Of a DNA stretch of 64,000 bases, positions 1-8,691 are shown in pieces; position 1 is the stretch's first letter; each line of letters starts with the position of its first letter. The position numbers were made by a program, and so were the translations under genes. The DNA is from Micromonospora chalcea. GTDB taxonomy: Bacteria; Actinomycetota; Actinomycetes; Mycobacteriales; Micromonosporaceae. Where the stretch lies: assembly GCF_002926165.1 (NCBI RefSeq), contig NZ_MAGP01000093.1, positions 120,320 through 184,319 of the forward strand, given 5' to 3'. The notes under the pieces were generated by a model. It was not told the origin of the DNA. It saw only the letters and a program-made list of their open reading frames with translations, and searched no databases.

Positions 1-547
1 CGGTCATGAGCCGATTGATCGCTCGGGCCAGTTCGGCGGCCCGCTCTGGCACTGCGAGGCCGGGGGAGGGCCGGAGGTCGGCGACCTTCGCCCAGGTGTC
101 GCCCTGCTCGTACCAGTCCAGACCGGCGGCGCGCATCAGGACGCTGCACAGCAGCACGGCGAGCTCGCGCCTTCCCAGCGTGGTGGCGGGAGGCAGGTCG
201 AGTAGCAGGTGCCGGCTGTCCTGATGAAACAGCACGTGGGCTACCTCCATGCCGGCCGACCCGCCGAAGGCCAGGGTCTCCGGTTCGTAGACGCCTCGGG
301 TCCAGTTGGTGAGTCGGTCCTGACCCGCGAGTGTCTCCAGCAGGTCCTCGACGCGGTGGGAGGTCGGGTCGTCGGCAAGGTAGCGCCACCGCCAGGTGGG
401 GTACTTCCGGACGTACCACCACCCGTGCAGCACGCTCTCGTCCTGTGCGGCGGCCAGCGCCGGGGCCAGGACGGAGGCGGCGACGTCCTCGGCTGCGGTG
501 GGGTCGGGGAACTCGACGGTGTACTGCCGCCAGGCGGGCGTTGGCAT
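1..547 (-). CDS. Thiopeptide-type bacteriocin biosynthesis protein (SpaB_C-like), truncated by window edge
   Basis: The 3' end lies beyond base 1; 182 codons are visible and open. The reading frame starts with ATG at 547-545, 15 bases after the LanC stop. The product begins MPTPAWRQYTVEFPD and then shows HGWWYVRKYPTWRWRY and YEPETLAFGG with MEVAHVLFHQDS. These are signatures of the stand-alone thiopeptide-type/SpaB_C family, related to the C-terminal elimination domain of LanB dehydratases, which removes glutamate from glutamylated Ser/Thr. It is the last visible gene of the lanthipeptide operon, so a role in maturing the FxLD precursor is likely. Because LanB here already has its own elimination domain, this copy may have a different or auxiliary task. 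The family call rests on remembered motifs, not a profile search. Confidence 0.8.
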   Translation of the reverse strand, partial: MPTPAWRQYTVEFPDPTAAEDVAASVLAPALAAAQDESVLHGWWYVRKYPTWRWRYLADDPTSHRVEDLLETLAGQDRLTNWTRGVYEPETLAFGGSAGMEVAHVLFHQDSRHLLLDLPPATTLGRRELAVLLCSVLMRAAGLDWYEQGDTWAKVADLRPSPGLAVPERAAELARAINRLMT

Positions 548-561
548 TCGGCGTCCTCATG

Positions 562-1842
562 TCAGGGGATGGGCGATGGGGCGGTGAGCAGGCAGGCGTC
601 CCAGGAGCTGGTGTGCGCGCCCGCGCTGCTGCAGCTGAGGGCGGCCAGCGCCACCCGGGCGGCGCCTTCGAGCAGGCCAGGGCTCGCGGCGACCAGGGCA
701 GCTGCGGTACGCCGGGGCCCGGCGCCGTCCGGGTCGAGCGCGCCGAGAAGCCGAGGGGCCAGCACGCCGAGGGTCCCGGCGGTGTCGGGCAGGGCGTCGG
801 CGGCCATCCGGTGCGCGATGTGGGCCAGGCCGGCGTGGCCGTGGCAGAGCGACGGGTCGGTGGTCGCCGCGAGCTGGCACGGGTCAGCGAGTGCGCGTAC
901 GAGTGCGTCTTCGGCGGCGGCGCGGCGGACGTGATCGTTCAGGGCCAGGGCGGCGAGCTGCTGGGCGCGCGCCAGCCCGGGGGTGCCGTAGCACCAGGAC
1001 GGCCGCTGCACGCGGTAGACCTCGGCGCGGTCCGCCCGGAGTTGCACTCTGGTAATCCAGTACGGCCAGAGCGGACCGGCCGTGGAGTCGTGGCACCATC
1101 GGTCGAGCCAGGTGCAGATCGTTGCGATGGCAGCGGTCTGACCGTCGACGGCAATGCCGTGCAGGGCCGCGAGCGCCAGTAGCGCCAAGGGTCCGGCGAT
1201 GCCGTGGGCCGTGCCGTTGTTGCCGTGTCCGCCGGGGAAGCGGGAGTCGGCGCGGCCGGAGGGCCCGCTGCCGGTCCACCAGCCTGGTAACACCTCGCTG
1301 CCGACGGGTAGGGGCTGCGTCAGCCGGACCAGATACCCGAGCACCATGGCCAGCGCCTCACTGTCGGGTGCTCGGCGGAGCAGGTACGCCCCGACGCCGG
1401 CCAATCCTCGGATGGCGTCGAACTCGGCGAGCGCCGGTAGTTCCCCATCGTCGATGCGGGCGTGCGCGGCGGCCACGCGGCGCCGGGCGTCGGCGGCGAT
1501 CGCCCGGTCGAGGTCGTCGAGCGCGCGGGCGTAGGTGCCGGGCTGGTGAGCGGCGGCGCAAGCGAGGACGTGGGCCAGCGCGGGCGCGCCGTGGAAGGGG
1601 TGGCTGTCGGCGCCCGTCGTTACCGGGCCGCTGGTAGCGGCGGCGAGCCAATCATGAGCACGTTGCCAGGGCCTTAGCCGTGCCGCTGCCAGCTCGACGT
1701 GGAGCAGGGCGATGCCGGGTACGCCGAGGGCGAGTGACTGCTGCCACCAGGGTTGCCGGATCGGCAGCCGTGGGTCGTCGGGATGGGCGAGCAGATCGGC
1801 GACTGCGACAGCGAGGTCGTGGCTCTCGTACGGAAGGGTCAT
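562..1842 (-). CDS. lanC: LanC-type lanthionine cyclase
   Basis: A protein of 426 residues. LanC enzymes are zinc-dependent and join Cys thiols to dehydrated Ser/Thr to form lanthionine rings. The zinc ligands are visible as Cys284 in SWCYGTPG and Cys333-His334 in CHGHAGL; the acid/base histidine motif is TAHGIAG, His213. Repeated Gly-rich helical hairpins typical of the alpha/alpha toroid are spaced along the chain (GVPGIALLH, RGLAGVGAYLL, GTPGLARA, HGHAGLAHIA). The start is ATG at 1842-1840, which overlaps the LanB stop as ATGA, so the two are translationally coupled. Length is normal for the family and no key residue is missing. With LanB and the FxLD precursor upstream, its substrate is almost certainly the peptide encoded at 5045-5203. 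Confidence 0.95.
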   Translation of the reverse strand: MTLPYESHDLAVAVADLLAHPDDPRLPIRQPWWQQSLALGVPGIALLHVELAAARLRPWQRAHDWLAAATSGPVTTGADSHPFHGAPALAHVLACAAAHQPGTYARALDDLDRAIAADARRRVAAAHARIDDGELPALAEFDAIRGLAGVGAYLLRRAPDSEALAMVLGYLVRLTQPLPVGSEVLPGWWTGSGPSGRADSRFPGGHGNNGTAHGIAGPLALLALAALHGIAVDGQTAAIATICTWLDRWCHDSTAGPLWPYWITRVQLRADRAEVYRVQRPSWCYGTPGLARAQQLAALALNDHVRRAAAEDALVRALADPCQLAATTDPSLCHGHAGLAHIAHRMAADALPDTAGTLGVLAPRLLGALDPDGAGPRRTAAALVAASPGLLEGAARVALAALSCSSAGAHTSSWDACLLTAPSPIP

Positions 1843-4800
1843 GGCCGGCTCCGGGCGAAGTAGGCCAGGGCGGCGGCGCGGGCGAGGTGGCGGCACCGGT
1901 CTTCGTCGTCGAAGTCGATGCCGACCGCGCGGATGTAGTGGGCGTGCATGAAGGAGCCGAGGACGTCGTCGCTGTTGATGCCGTCGGTGTGCGGTCCGGG
2001 TAGGTGGGTCCGGTAGATGGCGAGGGCGATGTCGCGGTTCTTCCAGGCGTCGACGATGGCGGTGCCGCCGGGGACAGCGCGCAGTGCGGCCCAGTCGTCG
2101 CCGGGGTGGGCGAGTCGTACGGCTTCGTGGAACAGCGGCCGCTCGACCGGCTGCGGCGCGGTCGGGGGTACGTGGTCGATGAGCCAGCGCATGCCGGCGT
2201 CGACGTTGCCGGTGTAGGCGACGGCGATAGCGGCGATCTGCGCGGCGACGAGTGCCTGTCGGCGCGGGCGGACGGGCTGGCGTAGCTGCGTGAGGACGGC
2301 GTGGGAGTCGGCGATGAAGACCGCCTCGGCGGCCTGCATGGCCGCACCGGATCCCCACCGCCCGGTCTCGGGGTAGGACGCGGCGTACTGGACCTCCCGC
2401 AGCAGGCCACGTCGGCGTAGACCGTCGGCCCATCCGCTGACACGTCCGGCGGCCGGTCCGAATGCCGACGGGTCGGGCAGGGCGATGCGGAGGCGGAGAT
2501 GCTGGTCCGGGTCGCGGAACCGGAGGAACCACCAGTCCGGCGGCACCTCCCACTCAGTGAGCAGTCGGGGCAGGTGCTCGGCGAGGAGGAGGTCTTGTCG
2601 GCGGATGTCTCCGTAGAGTTTCGCGAGCAGCAGCGGGGAGGTGGCGGGGCTCAGGCACTGGTCTCGTCCGATGACGCGGGCCGGGATCGGTGTGGGCAAG
2701 GGCGGCCAGGGTGGTCGCTCGGTGGCGTGCAGCGTCAGGATGACCTCATGCGGACGGCCGCGGCACCAGCCGAGTTCCTGCGGGCTGGGTGCTTCCACGA
2801 GGACCGCTCGCGGTGCGGTGAGCAGGTGGGTGCGCAGCAGGACGCGGTGCGCGGACTCGTCGAGGTCCAGCGGCAGACGCCGGTCGGCTTCAACCAGCTG
2901 CACCAGGCGGGGCAGGCGCCGGCGGGCCCGCCACTGGTCGAGGGCGTCGTCCCAGGCGTACCAGGGCTGCCGCCGGTCGGGCAGCTCGGTAGCTTCCAGC
3001 CGCCAGGTGGCGGGGGCGAGGATCACGCGCCCGTAGCGGATGCGGGGAAGGAACGGCAGCTTGGCCCGGGCGGCGGCGCCCCAGTCGAAAGCGGTGACCT
3101 GGGCGCACTGGGCGCGGCCGAGTTCGATGAGGAACCGGGCCAGTGGTGGGGTGTGGGTGCGCAGGTTGAGCGCGTGCATGCCGACCGCTTCGACGCGACG
3201 ACCGTGATCGGGCGCGGCGAGGTACATGCGTCGGCCGTCGCAGCCCACCGCCAGGTCGTCGACGGTGAGTACCGCTCGGTTCGGGCGCCGGTGCTCGGCC
3301 AGGCTGATGACAGTGGGCAGGATCTGCATGGCGCGGGTGACGTGGGTGGTCGCGGGATCCAGCGGCGGGAACGACATCTGGGCGGGCACCGTGCCGTGAT
3401 CGGCGGTGGGCAGGTCGGTCAGGCCGGCGGCCAGCTTCGCGGCGTCGACCGCCCGCAGCACGCTGAGGAACCGGCCGGTGAGTCCCCCGGCGCCCCGGGA
3501 CACGGAGGTGACCTCGACGGTGAACCTGCCGCGCGCCAGGGCGGCTTCGCCGGCGGCGTGCACGCGGACGCTCGTCTCCAGGTGTGCCGGCAGCCGCAGC
3601 CGTGGCGGCCCCAGCTCCAGTTGTGCGATCAGCTCCTCGTCGAGCAGCACCTCGTCCGCGCCGTCCAGGGCGGCGCGCTGGGCGAGGGCGAGGAGCAGCT
3701 CGTCGCGGCGGGACAGGGGTGAACGTGGCTCGTCTGCTGGAGTGCCGGGGTATCCGTCGGGGAAGCCGATGCCGCTGTCCGGGTCGACGACGTCGCGTAC
3801 CGGCACCAGCGAGCCGATCCCGTACCGTTCGTAGAAGCGCTGGTGGTAGGCGCGCCACGCCGCGGTGCCGTAGGGGTGGGCGCTGAGCCGGGTCAACGCC
3901 AGGGCGGCGCGTTCCACCTCCCGCGCGACCTGATCCGGCAGCGTGACCGACGCGTCCAGCCGGAGATCCACCGCGAGAGGCTCGTGGACGGAGATGCCGA
4001 GGGCGCGCATCCGGGAGGTCACCTGGGCGCGGGCCTCGCGGCCGCCTGCGCCGTGGGCGGTGCGGTGGCGTCGCAGCGCCGCGTGGATGTCGCGCAGGGC
4101 GCGTACCAGGTCGGCGACCGCCGCGACGCCGTCGGCATCGACGTCGTCGAGCTGGAGCAGCAGGTACGCCAGGGCGTCGGGCTCCGTGCCGGGCGCGTGC
4201 AGGCTGGTGATCAGTGCGCCGCGGGCGATCAGCTCGGCGAGCATCCCCTCAACGGTCGCCGGTGCAGCGCGCGGGAACGCGGCACACAGCTGCGCGGACA
4301 GTGCTTCCACCCGGATCGGGGTGTCGGCGGCGGTGATCGCGGCGCGGACCGGCGCGGTGTACCGCAGCGACACCTCCACGGCCGTCGTGCCCTGCGGTCG
4401 GGCGTGCGGCTGGTAGGGCAGGACGAGCCGGTCGTCGCGTACCGTCATGGTGTTGTTCGCGACCACCGGGAGCCGGGCGACCAGGTCCGGGCATCGTTTG
4501 AGGTGGTTGATCACGTCGGCGAGCCACGCGGCGCCCGCCCGGGCGACGGCCTGGTGTGCGGTGCCCCATCGGGTGGGCGAGCGTGATCCGAACACGGCGG
4601 GTGCCACCCCGGCGAGGAGACCGAACGGGGTCGGCCGGCCGCGTAGGCGCTGCGTGTATCGGGCGACGGCCTGGATCACCCGCCGGGTCTCTCGGACGGT
4701 GAGGGCCTCGCCGGCGCACAGCCTGGCGACCTGCGCGGCGAGTACCGGGCTGGCGTGACTGATCGCGTCCACGATGGTCTCGTTCGTCCACACCTGCCGC

Positions 4801-4946
4801 AGCCATGCCACCCAGCCGGGGACGAGGGCGTCGCGTGGTTCGGTCAGGTCCGGCCACGGCGGCAGGTCGATGTCGGGGTGGGCGGCCGCGCGGACGAGCG
4901 CGGCCCCGGTCGACCGGTATGCCGGAGAGCCTGTGGGAGAGCGCAC
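1839..4946 (-). CDS. lanB: LanB-type lantibiotic dehydratase, full length
   Basis: A protein of 1035 residues from a GTG start at 4946-4944, preceded by GAGG at a suitable distance. The same frame is open further upstream, but that part overlaps the precursor gene out of frame and lacks family features. The N-terminus (YRSTGAALVRAAAHPD) is typical of the glutamyl-tRNA-dependent Ser/Thr glutamylation domain. The last ~280 residues form the SpaB_C elimination domain, with PPDWWFLRFRDPDQHLRLR as a clear marker. LanB dehydrates Ser/Thr in the precursor to Dha/Dhb. It is the second gene after the FxLD precursor, separated by 98 bases, and overlaps lanC by four bases. Both domains in one chain are the usual class I lanthipeptide arrangement. 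Confidence 0.94.
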   Translation of the reverse strand: MRSPTGSPAYRSTGAALVRAAAHPDIDLPPWPDLTEPRDALVPGWVAWLRQVWTNETIVDAISHASPVLAAQVARLCAGEALTVRETRRVIQAVARYTQRLRGRPTPFGLLAGVAPAVFGSRSPTRWGTAHQAVARAGAAWLADVINHLKRCPDLVARLPVVANNTMTVRDDRLVLPYQPHARPQGTTAVEVSLRYTAPVRAAITAADTPIRVEALSAQLCAAFPRAAPATVEGMLAELIARGALITSLHAPGTEPDALAYLLLQLDDVDADGVAAVADLVRALRDIHAALRRHRTAHGAGGREARAQVTSRMRALGISVHEPLAVDLRLDASVTLPDQVAREVERAALALTRLSAHPYGTAAWRAYHQRFYERYGIGSLVPVRDVVDPDSGIGFPDGYPGTPADEPRSPLSRRDELLLALAQRAALDGADEVLLDEELIAQLELGPPRLRLPAHLETSVRVHAAGEAALARGRFTVEVTSVSRGAGGLTGRFLSVLRAVDAAKLAAGLTDLPTADHGTVPAQMSFPPLDPATTHVTRAMQILPTVISLAEHRRPNRAVLTVDDLAVGCDGRRMYLAAPDHGRRVEAVGMHALNLRTHTPPLARFLIELGRAQCAQVTAFDWGAAARAKLPFLPRIRYGRVILAPATWRLEATELPDRRQPWYAWDDALDQWRARRRLPRLVQLVEADRRLPLDLDESAHRVLLRTHLLTAPRAVLVEAPSPQELGWCRGRPHEVILTLHATERPPWPPLPTPIPARVIGRDQCLSPATSPLLLAKLYGDIRRQDLLLAEHLPRLLTEWEVPPDWWFLRFRDPDQHLRLRIALPDPSAFGPAAGRVSGWADGLRRRGLLREVQYAASYPETGRWGSGAAMQAAEAVFIADSHAVLTQLRQPVRPRRQALVAAQIAAIAVAYTGNVDAGMRWLIDHVPPTAPQPVERPLFHEAVRLAHPGDDWAALRAVPGGTAIVDAWKNRDIALAIYRTHLPGPHTDGINSDDVLGSFMHAHYIRAVGIDFDDEDRCRHLARAAALAYFARSRP

Positions 4947-5044
4947 GCTGCACCTCGGGTGGATGTCGGTTCGGGCGCCGGCCGGCGCGGAGAATTGGGG
5001 CGTGTTGCCGCGCCGGCCGGCCTTTCCGGGGGAGGGTTCGTCGG

Positions 5045-5203
5045 TCAGGCGACGTTTGTGGTGCAGGCGGTGCAGGTGCTGCCGCAGCCGTCGTCGGTCA
5101 GGTTGACCAGGCCGGCCACGTCCGCCACCTCCAGCAGGCTGACGTCCAGGTCGAAGTCCCCGCCGTCGGCGGTCGTGCTCTGCTCCGCGGTGCTGGTGGA
5201 CAT
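5045..5203 (-). CDS. FxLD-family lanthipeptide precursor
   Basis: A peptide of 52 residues beginning at ATG 5203-5201 with a strong GGAGGA ribosome-binding site. The leader carries the family signature FDLD at residues 17-20, followed by VSLLE, as in the actinobacterial FxLD lanthipeptides (TIGRFAM LD_lantibio type). The C-terminal core is rich in ring-forming residues: Cys40, Cys44 and Cys47, with Ser42 and Thr36, 43, 45, 48 and 49, in GCGSTCTACTTNVA. Up to three (methyl)lanthionine rings are possible. It lies directly upstream of lanB. The FxLD-associated methyltransferase that often accompanies such loci is not seen and may lie beyond the left edge. The mature product and its activity cannot be read from the sequence. 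Confidence 0.93.
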   Translation of the reverse strand: MSTSTAEQSTTADGGDFDLDVSLLEVADVAGLVNLTDDGCGSTCTACTTNVA

Positions 5204-5271
5204 GTCTTCCTCCCATCTCGAGATCTCCCCGGGCCGCGGTGACCCGAGGTGGTGCCGGGTGGCCGCGTCCC

Positions 5272-5285
5272 GGTGACGCGTCACC
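5272..5285. promoter_or_regulatory. Perfect 14-bp palindrome before the lanthipeptide precursor
   Basis: The sequence GGTGACGCGTCACC is a perfect palindrome placed between the GNAT stop (5287) and the precursor start (5203). It could be an operator for a dedicated regulator or the stem of a short hairpin. There is no spacer for a loop and no T-run, which favours a protein-binding site. No clear promoter hexamers were identified with it. Confidence 0.45.
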
Positions 5286-5286
5286 C

Positions 5287-5985
5287 CTACCGCCCGATGC
5301 GGACGGAGCTTGAAGCGGCAGTCGGCTGGGTTCGCCGACGTGGTCGTTGCTCGGTGTCGGGAAACGCCGCCGTGCCGGCGGCTCCGGCCGGCCCGCGCCA
5401 CATCCGCCAGATCGTGGGTCCGCTGATGGGCAGGATCAGCGGCGGTCCAGCCCGGTAGCCGAGCCGCAGGTACAGCCTGCGGTTGCGCATGTTGCTGGCC
5501 TCCAGGTAGGCGGGCAGGCCCAGCGCGTCGAGCCGGCGGTGGTAGCTGTCGAGCAGGGCGGTTCCGACGCCGCGGCGCTGTTCGTCGGGGCTGACCGCCA
5601 CGTACGCGAGGTAGTGGTGCGGTTCGCCGGGGTGGAACACGTCGAACATGGCCTCGAGGAGGGTGAACTTCGGCGCGTACGGTCCGGTGGCGGCTTCCAC
5701 CGCCGCCTGGTGCTCCGGCGGCGCCGCGGGTGGGGGTTCGGGCCGGGCGTACCAGATCGCGACGGCGGACCGGTCGGTGGTGGTGTCGACGTGGCCGTGG
5801 GCGAGCCCGTGACGCAGGACGAGGGTGAAGTACCGGCGGTAGACGGCGCGACGGTCGTCATGGTCGGGGACCAGCCAGTCGGCGACCGGCCCGTCGAAGA
5901 ACGCGTCGACGAGTACGGAGACCAAGGGGTCGATGTCGGCGGGAGTGGCGCGACGGATGCTCACGCCGGTGCTGGGGACGGTCAT
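5287..5985 (-). CDS. GNAT-family N-acetyltransferase
   Basis: A protein of 232 residues starting at ATG 5985 with AAGGAG upstream. GNAT enzymes transfer an acetyl group from acetyl-CoA to amines. The acetyl-CoA-binding motif A is visible as VSPDEQRRGVGTALL, preceded by the strand HHYLAYVAV; the C-terminal half has EASNMRNRRLYLRLGY, typical of the motif B region. The last ~30 residues are Arg/Ser/Thr rich and probably disordered. It sits between the APC permease (14 bases upstream) and the lanthipeptide precursor, on the same strand. It could modify the lanthipeptide N-terminus, give self-protection, or have an unrelated small-molecule substrate; the sequence does not decide this. Confidence 0.85.
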   Translation of the reverse strand: MTVPSTGVSIRRATPADIDPLVSVLVDAFFDGPVADWLVPDHDDRRAVYRRYFTLVLRHGLAHGHVDTTTDRSAVAIWYARPEPPPAAPPEHQAAVEAATGPYAPKFTLLEAMFDVFHPGEPHHYLAYVAVSPDEQRRGVGTALLDSYHRRLDALGLPAYLEASNMRNRRLYLRLGYRAGPPLILPISGPTIWRMWRGPAGAAGTAAFPDTEQRPRRRTQPTAASSSVRIGR

Positions 5986-5999
5986 GGTGAGCTCCTTGT

Positions 6000-7493
6000 T
6001 CAGACCGGCAGGCGGAAGCTGTCGGTGCGGCGCAGGGGCGCGGTGGCGCTGTCGGCGCCGAGTCCGATGGCGTCATAGACCTGCGGCCGCGTTGCGCGCA
6101 GGACCAACGCCCAGGCGGTGCCGGCGAGGGCGGCGATGGCGTAGGTGGCCGGGAAGAGCCAGCGCAGCGGTGAGTGCGCGTCGACGCCGAGGAGGATGTC
6201 GAACTCTCGTAGCGTGGCGGCGAGGAACCCGGTCAGCGTGAGCGTGGCGAGCAGCGGCGCGACGAACGCCAGCCACCAGCCTTCGCCGTGGGCGATGCGG
6301 GCGAAGAAGCCGATCACGGCGGCGGAGGTGACGGTCATCAGGATCAGGACGCCGAGGCCACCGGTCACCGTGACCCAGAAGAACAGGTGCACGATCGGGT
6401 CCGCGCCGGCAGTGGCGTAGGCGATGAGGACGACCACCGCGAGAATGCTCTGCAGGATCGATCCGACCTTCGGGGCACCGGTGCGGCGGCTGGTCCGGCC
6501 CAGTACGCCGGGCAGGACCCGCTCCCGGCCGAGAGCGAACAGGTACCGGGCGACGGTGTGGTGGAAGCTCAGCAGCGCGGCGAACAGGCTGGTGATGAAC
6601 AGGACCCGCCCGACGGTCACGATGCTGGACCCGAGGTGCGGTGAGACGAGATTGAAGATGAGGTCGGTGCCGTCGGTGCGGGCCGCATCGACGATCCTGT
6701 CCGGGCCGGTGGCGACGGACATCGCCCAGGCGGACAGGCCGTAGAGCAGGCCGGTGGCGGCCACCGCGATGTAGGTGGCCCGGGCGACCGTCCGGCGCGG
6801 GTCGCGGGTTTCCTCGGAGAACACCACAGTGCCCTCGAAGCCGACGAAACCCGTGATGGCCGTGACCAGTGCGGCGCCGATACCCGCGGCGAGGATGTGC
6901 GACGGGGCGAGGGTGTCGAAGGTGACCGTCCCGCCGGCGGGGTGCCCGACCATCACCGCGTCGAAGACCAGCGCGACCGCGCACTCGGCGACGAGCATGA
7001 CCGCCAGGACCTTGCCGTTGAGGTCGATGCGCAGCACGCCCAGCACGGCGACTACAGCCCACCCGATCAGCGCCGGCACCCACCAGGTGACGTGCAGGCC
7101 GTACTGATCGCGCAGGAACGTCGCGAGGACCGCGCCGAACCCGCCGTACAGGCCGATCTGCATCGCGTTGTACGCCACCAGCGCGACCATCGCCGCGCCG
7201 ACACCGGCCGGACGGCCGAGCCCTCGGGTGACGTAGGTGTAGAACGCGCCGGCGTTGACGATCCGCCGGGACATGGCCACGAACCCGACCGAGAACAGCG
7301 CCAGCACGGCGGCGACGACAAGGTACGCCACCGGAATACCCGCCACGCCGGTGACCGCGTAGCCGGTGGTCGCACCGCCGGCGACCACCGTCAGCGGCGC
7401 GGCGGCGGCGATGACGAAGAACACCACCGAGGGGATCCCGAGCCGGCCGCGCGCCAGAACCTCGGAAACGGTGTCAGTAGTCGAATGCGACAT
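6000..7493 (-). CDS. APC-superfamily amino acid/polyamine permease
   Basis: A protein of 497 residues with about 12 hydrophobic segments starting near residue 20. The first helix holds the APC hallmark (SVVFFVIAAAAPLTVVAGG). Helix 6 carries GFVGFEGTVVFSEETRDPRR, the conserved region at the cytoplasmic end of TM6 that contacts substrate in APC permeases. The family moves amino acids or related compounds by proton or sodium symport or by exchange. It lies between the GPP34 gene and the GNAT gene with short gaps, so it is probably transcribed with the lanthipeptide genes. No ABC exporter for the peptide is seen in the visible part of the cluster. Whether this carrier serves peptide biosynthesis or is only a neighbour is unknown. 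Confidence 0.88.
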   Translation of the reverse strand: MSHSTTDTVSEVLARGRLGIPSVVFFVIAAAAPLTVVAGGATTGYAVTGVAGIPVAYLVVAAVLALFSVGFVAMSRRIVNAGAFYTYVTRGLGRPAGVGAAMVALVAYNAMQIGLYGGFGAVLATFLRDQYGLHVTWWVPALIGWAVVAVLGVLRIDLNGKVLAVMLVAECAVALVFDAVMVGHPAGGTVTFDTLAPSHILAAGIGAALVTAITGFVGFEGTVVFSEETRDPRRTVARATYIAVAATGLLYGLSAWAMSVATGPDRIVDAARTDGTDLIFNLVSPHLGSSIVTVGRVLFITSLFAALLSFHHTVARYLFALGRERVLPGVLGRTSRRTGAPKVGSILQSILAVVVLIAYATAGADPIVHLFFWVTVTGGLGVLILMTVTSAAVIGFFARIAHGEGWWLAFVAPLLATLTLTGFLAATLREFDILLGVDAHSPLRWLFPATYAIAALAGTAWALVLRATRPQVYDAIGLGADSATAPLRRTDSFRLPV

Positions 7494-7529
7494 CAGGTCT
7501 CTTTCACGAAGAGTGGATGGGTGTTGCCG

Positions 7530-8267
7530 TCAGGAGGTGCGGTGGCTCAGGACCGCGCCGCCGACGACACTGCCGAGATCAGCGAGCAGATCCCGCAACG
7601 GCGGCCACGACTGCTCGACCAACCGCCGCAGATGCGAGCGCACCGCCGGCGAGGCGCCGTCGAGCAGCGTCGTGTCCAGCTGGGTGTGCAGCGCCAGGCC
7701 GGCCAGGGCGAGGTCCACGCCGTTCAAGCTCCGGCCGTTGCGCAGGTGCTGAGACAGCCGCGCCGACGACCAGGCCGCGGTGTTGATGTCGGTCGGCACG
7801 TACAGGGTGCGTTGCCGCCAGAACCGGCCCGCCTGCTGCGGCCGCACCAGACCCGACTGCCACATCCGCTGGGCGACCTGCTCGTAGGCGGACGAGCCGA
7901 GGAAGGCCAGCCACACCCTTGTCGCGGTGTGTTGCTGCTCGGCCGCGATCCGGTCCAGGACCAGGTGCTGGAGCCAATCCTGCGGCGGCCGGATGTCCTT
8001 GACGCGCACGTGCCCGCGCTCGAACGTGATCCGCCCGCCGTAGTAGAGCTCGACGAGCAGCCCAGCGGCCAGGCCGTGCGCCAGCGACGAGTCGAACAGC
8101 CGAGGGCGACCGGTCCGGTCGTCGTGGCACATGAAGAAGAACTCGTCCGCGATCCGGCTGGTCCGCTCGGAGGCGGCGCCGGCGGGCACCGGACGGGGGA
8201 CCGGGACAGGCTCGGAACGGACATACGAGGCGGCGTGCTCGTCAGCGGCGCCGAGGGCTGGATTCAC
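7530..8267 (-). CDS. GPP34 (GOLPH3/VPS74-like) family protein
   Basis: A protein of 245 residues from GTG 8267-8265. This start is chosen because the upstream reading frame ends in TGA at 8266-8264, giving a GTGA overlap, and a GGAAGG site lies upstream. The N-terminal part of the domain reads ADEFFFMCHDD, followed by LAHGLAAGLLVELYYGGRI. This matches the GPP34 family, whose eukaryotic members GOLPH3/Vps74 bind phosphatidylinositol-4-phosphate and retain Golgi glycosyltransferases. Bacterial members are common in actinomycetes and mostly of unknown function. Position in the same strand block as the FxLD genes suggests, but does not prove, a role at the membrane in this system. Confidence 0.82.
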   Translation of the reverse strand: MNPALGAADEHAASYVRSEPVPVPRPVPAGAASERTSRIADEFFFMCHDDRTGRPRLFDSSLAHGLAAGLLVELYYGGRITFERGHVRVKDIRPPQDWLQHLVLDRIAAEQQHTATRVWLAFLGSSAYEQVAQRMWQSGLVRPQQAGRFWRQRTLYVPTDINTAAWSSARLSQHLRNGRSLNGVDLALAGLALHTQLDTTLLDGASPAVRSHLRRLVEQSWPPLRDLLADLGSVVGGAVLSHRTS

Positions 8268-8691
8268 CGCGGCCGGCCTTCCTGAATCGTGTCGTCTACA
8301 GGGTCGAGAAGCTGGAGCTGTACGAGGAGGCGACGGCCACCGGGATGACGGGACAGTTCCTCCAGCGCCCACTCGTTCTGGCGACATATGCCGTCGTGGC
8401 ACTGAAAGCAGGCTCCGCCCTCCTTGTGGGCGAGCACGGTCCGGCGAGCCGCGTCGAAGCGGTCGACGGGACGGTCGCTCTCCTCGGCGCCGGTCACGGG
8501 GCGGGGTCGCGGCAGGGCAGCGAGGCGGCGGAGGCGCGCAGCGCGGACCCAGGCAGGTGCCTGCTGCTGCAGCTCGGCTCTTCGTGGTCCGGCTCGTCGC
8601 GAAGCCGGGCGAGCGTCGCCGTGCTGGCGATGCCGAACGGCGCGAAAGACTGGTGATCCTGCCCGGAGACGAACCATTTGATGCGCGTCAT
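8264..8691 (-). pseudogene. Small Cys-containing protein gene with an apparent frameshift
   Basis: Translation starts at ATG 8691 with a strong GAGGAGG site, giving MTRIKWFVSGQDHQSFAPFG and onward to about ARLRDEPDHEE. The convincing frame then changes by -1 (or +2) near 8575-8590 and runs on as ELQQQAPAWVRAARL through ACFQCHDGICRQNEWALEEL to TGA at 8264. Third-position GC is high in the first frame before the switch and in the second after it, so both halves look like real coding sequence of one ~140-residue protein. The second half has no start codon of its own with a plausible site. The C-x2-C-x5-C cluster may bind metal. It is the first gene of the minus-strand block and is coupled to GPP34. 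A sequencing error, a recent mutation or programmed slippage are all possible. I do not recognise the family. Confidence 0.6.

Noticed and set aside
562..2553. A 663-codon minus-strand open frame covering LanC and more
   Set aside because: Only the part from 1842 down has LanC features; the upstream part is an Arg/Pro-rich shadow of LanB in another frame.
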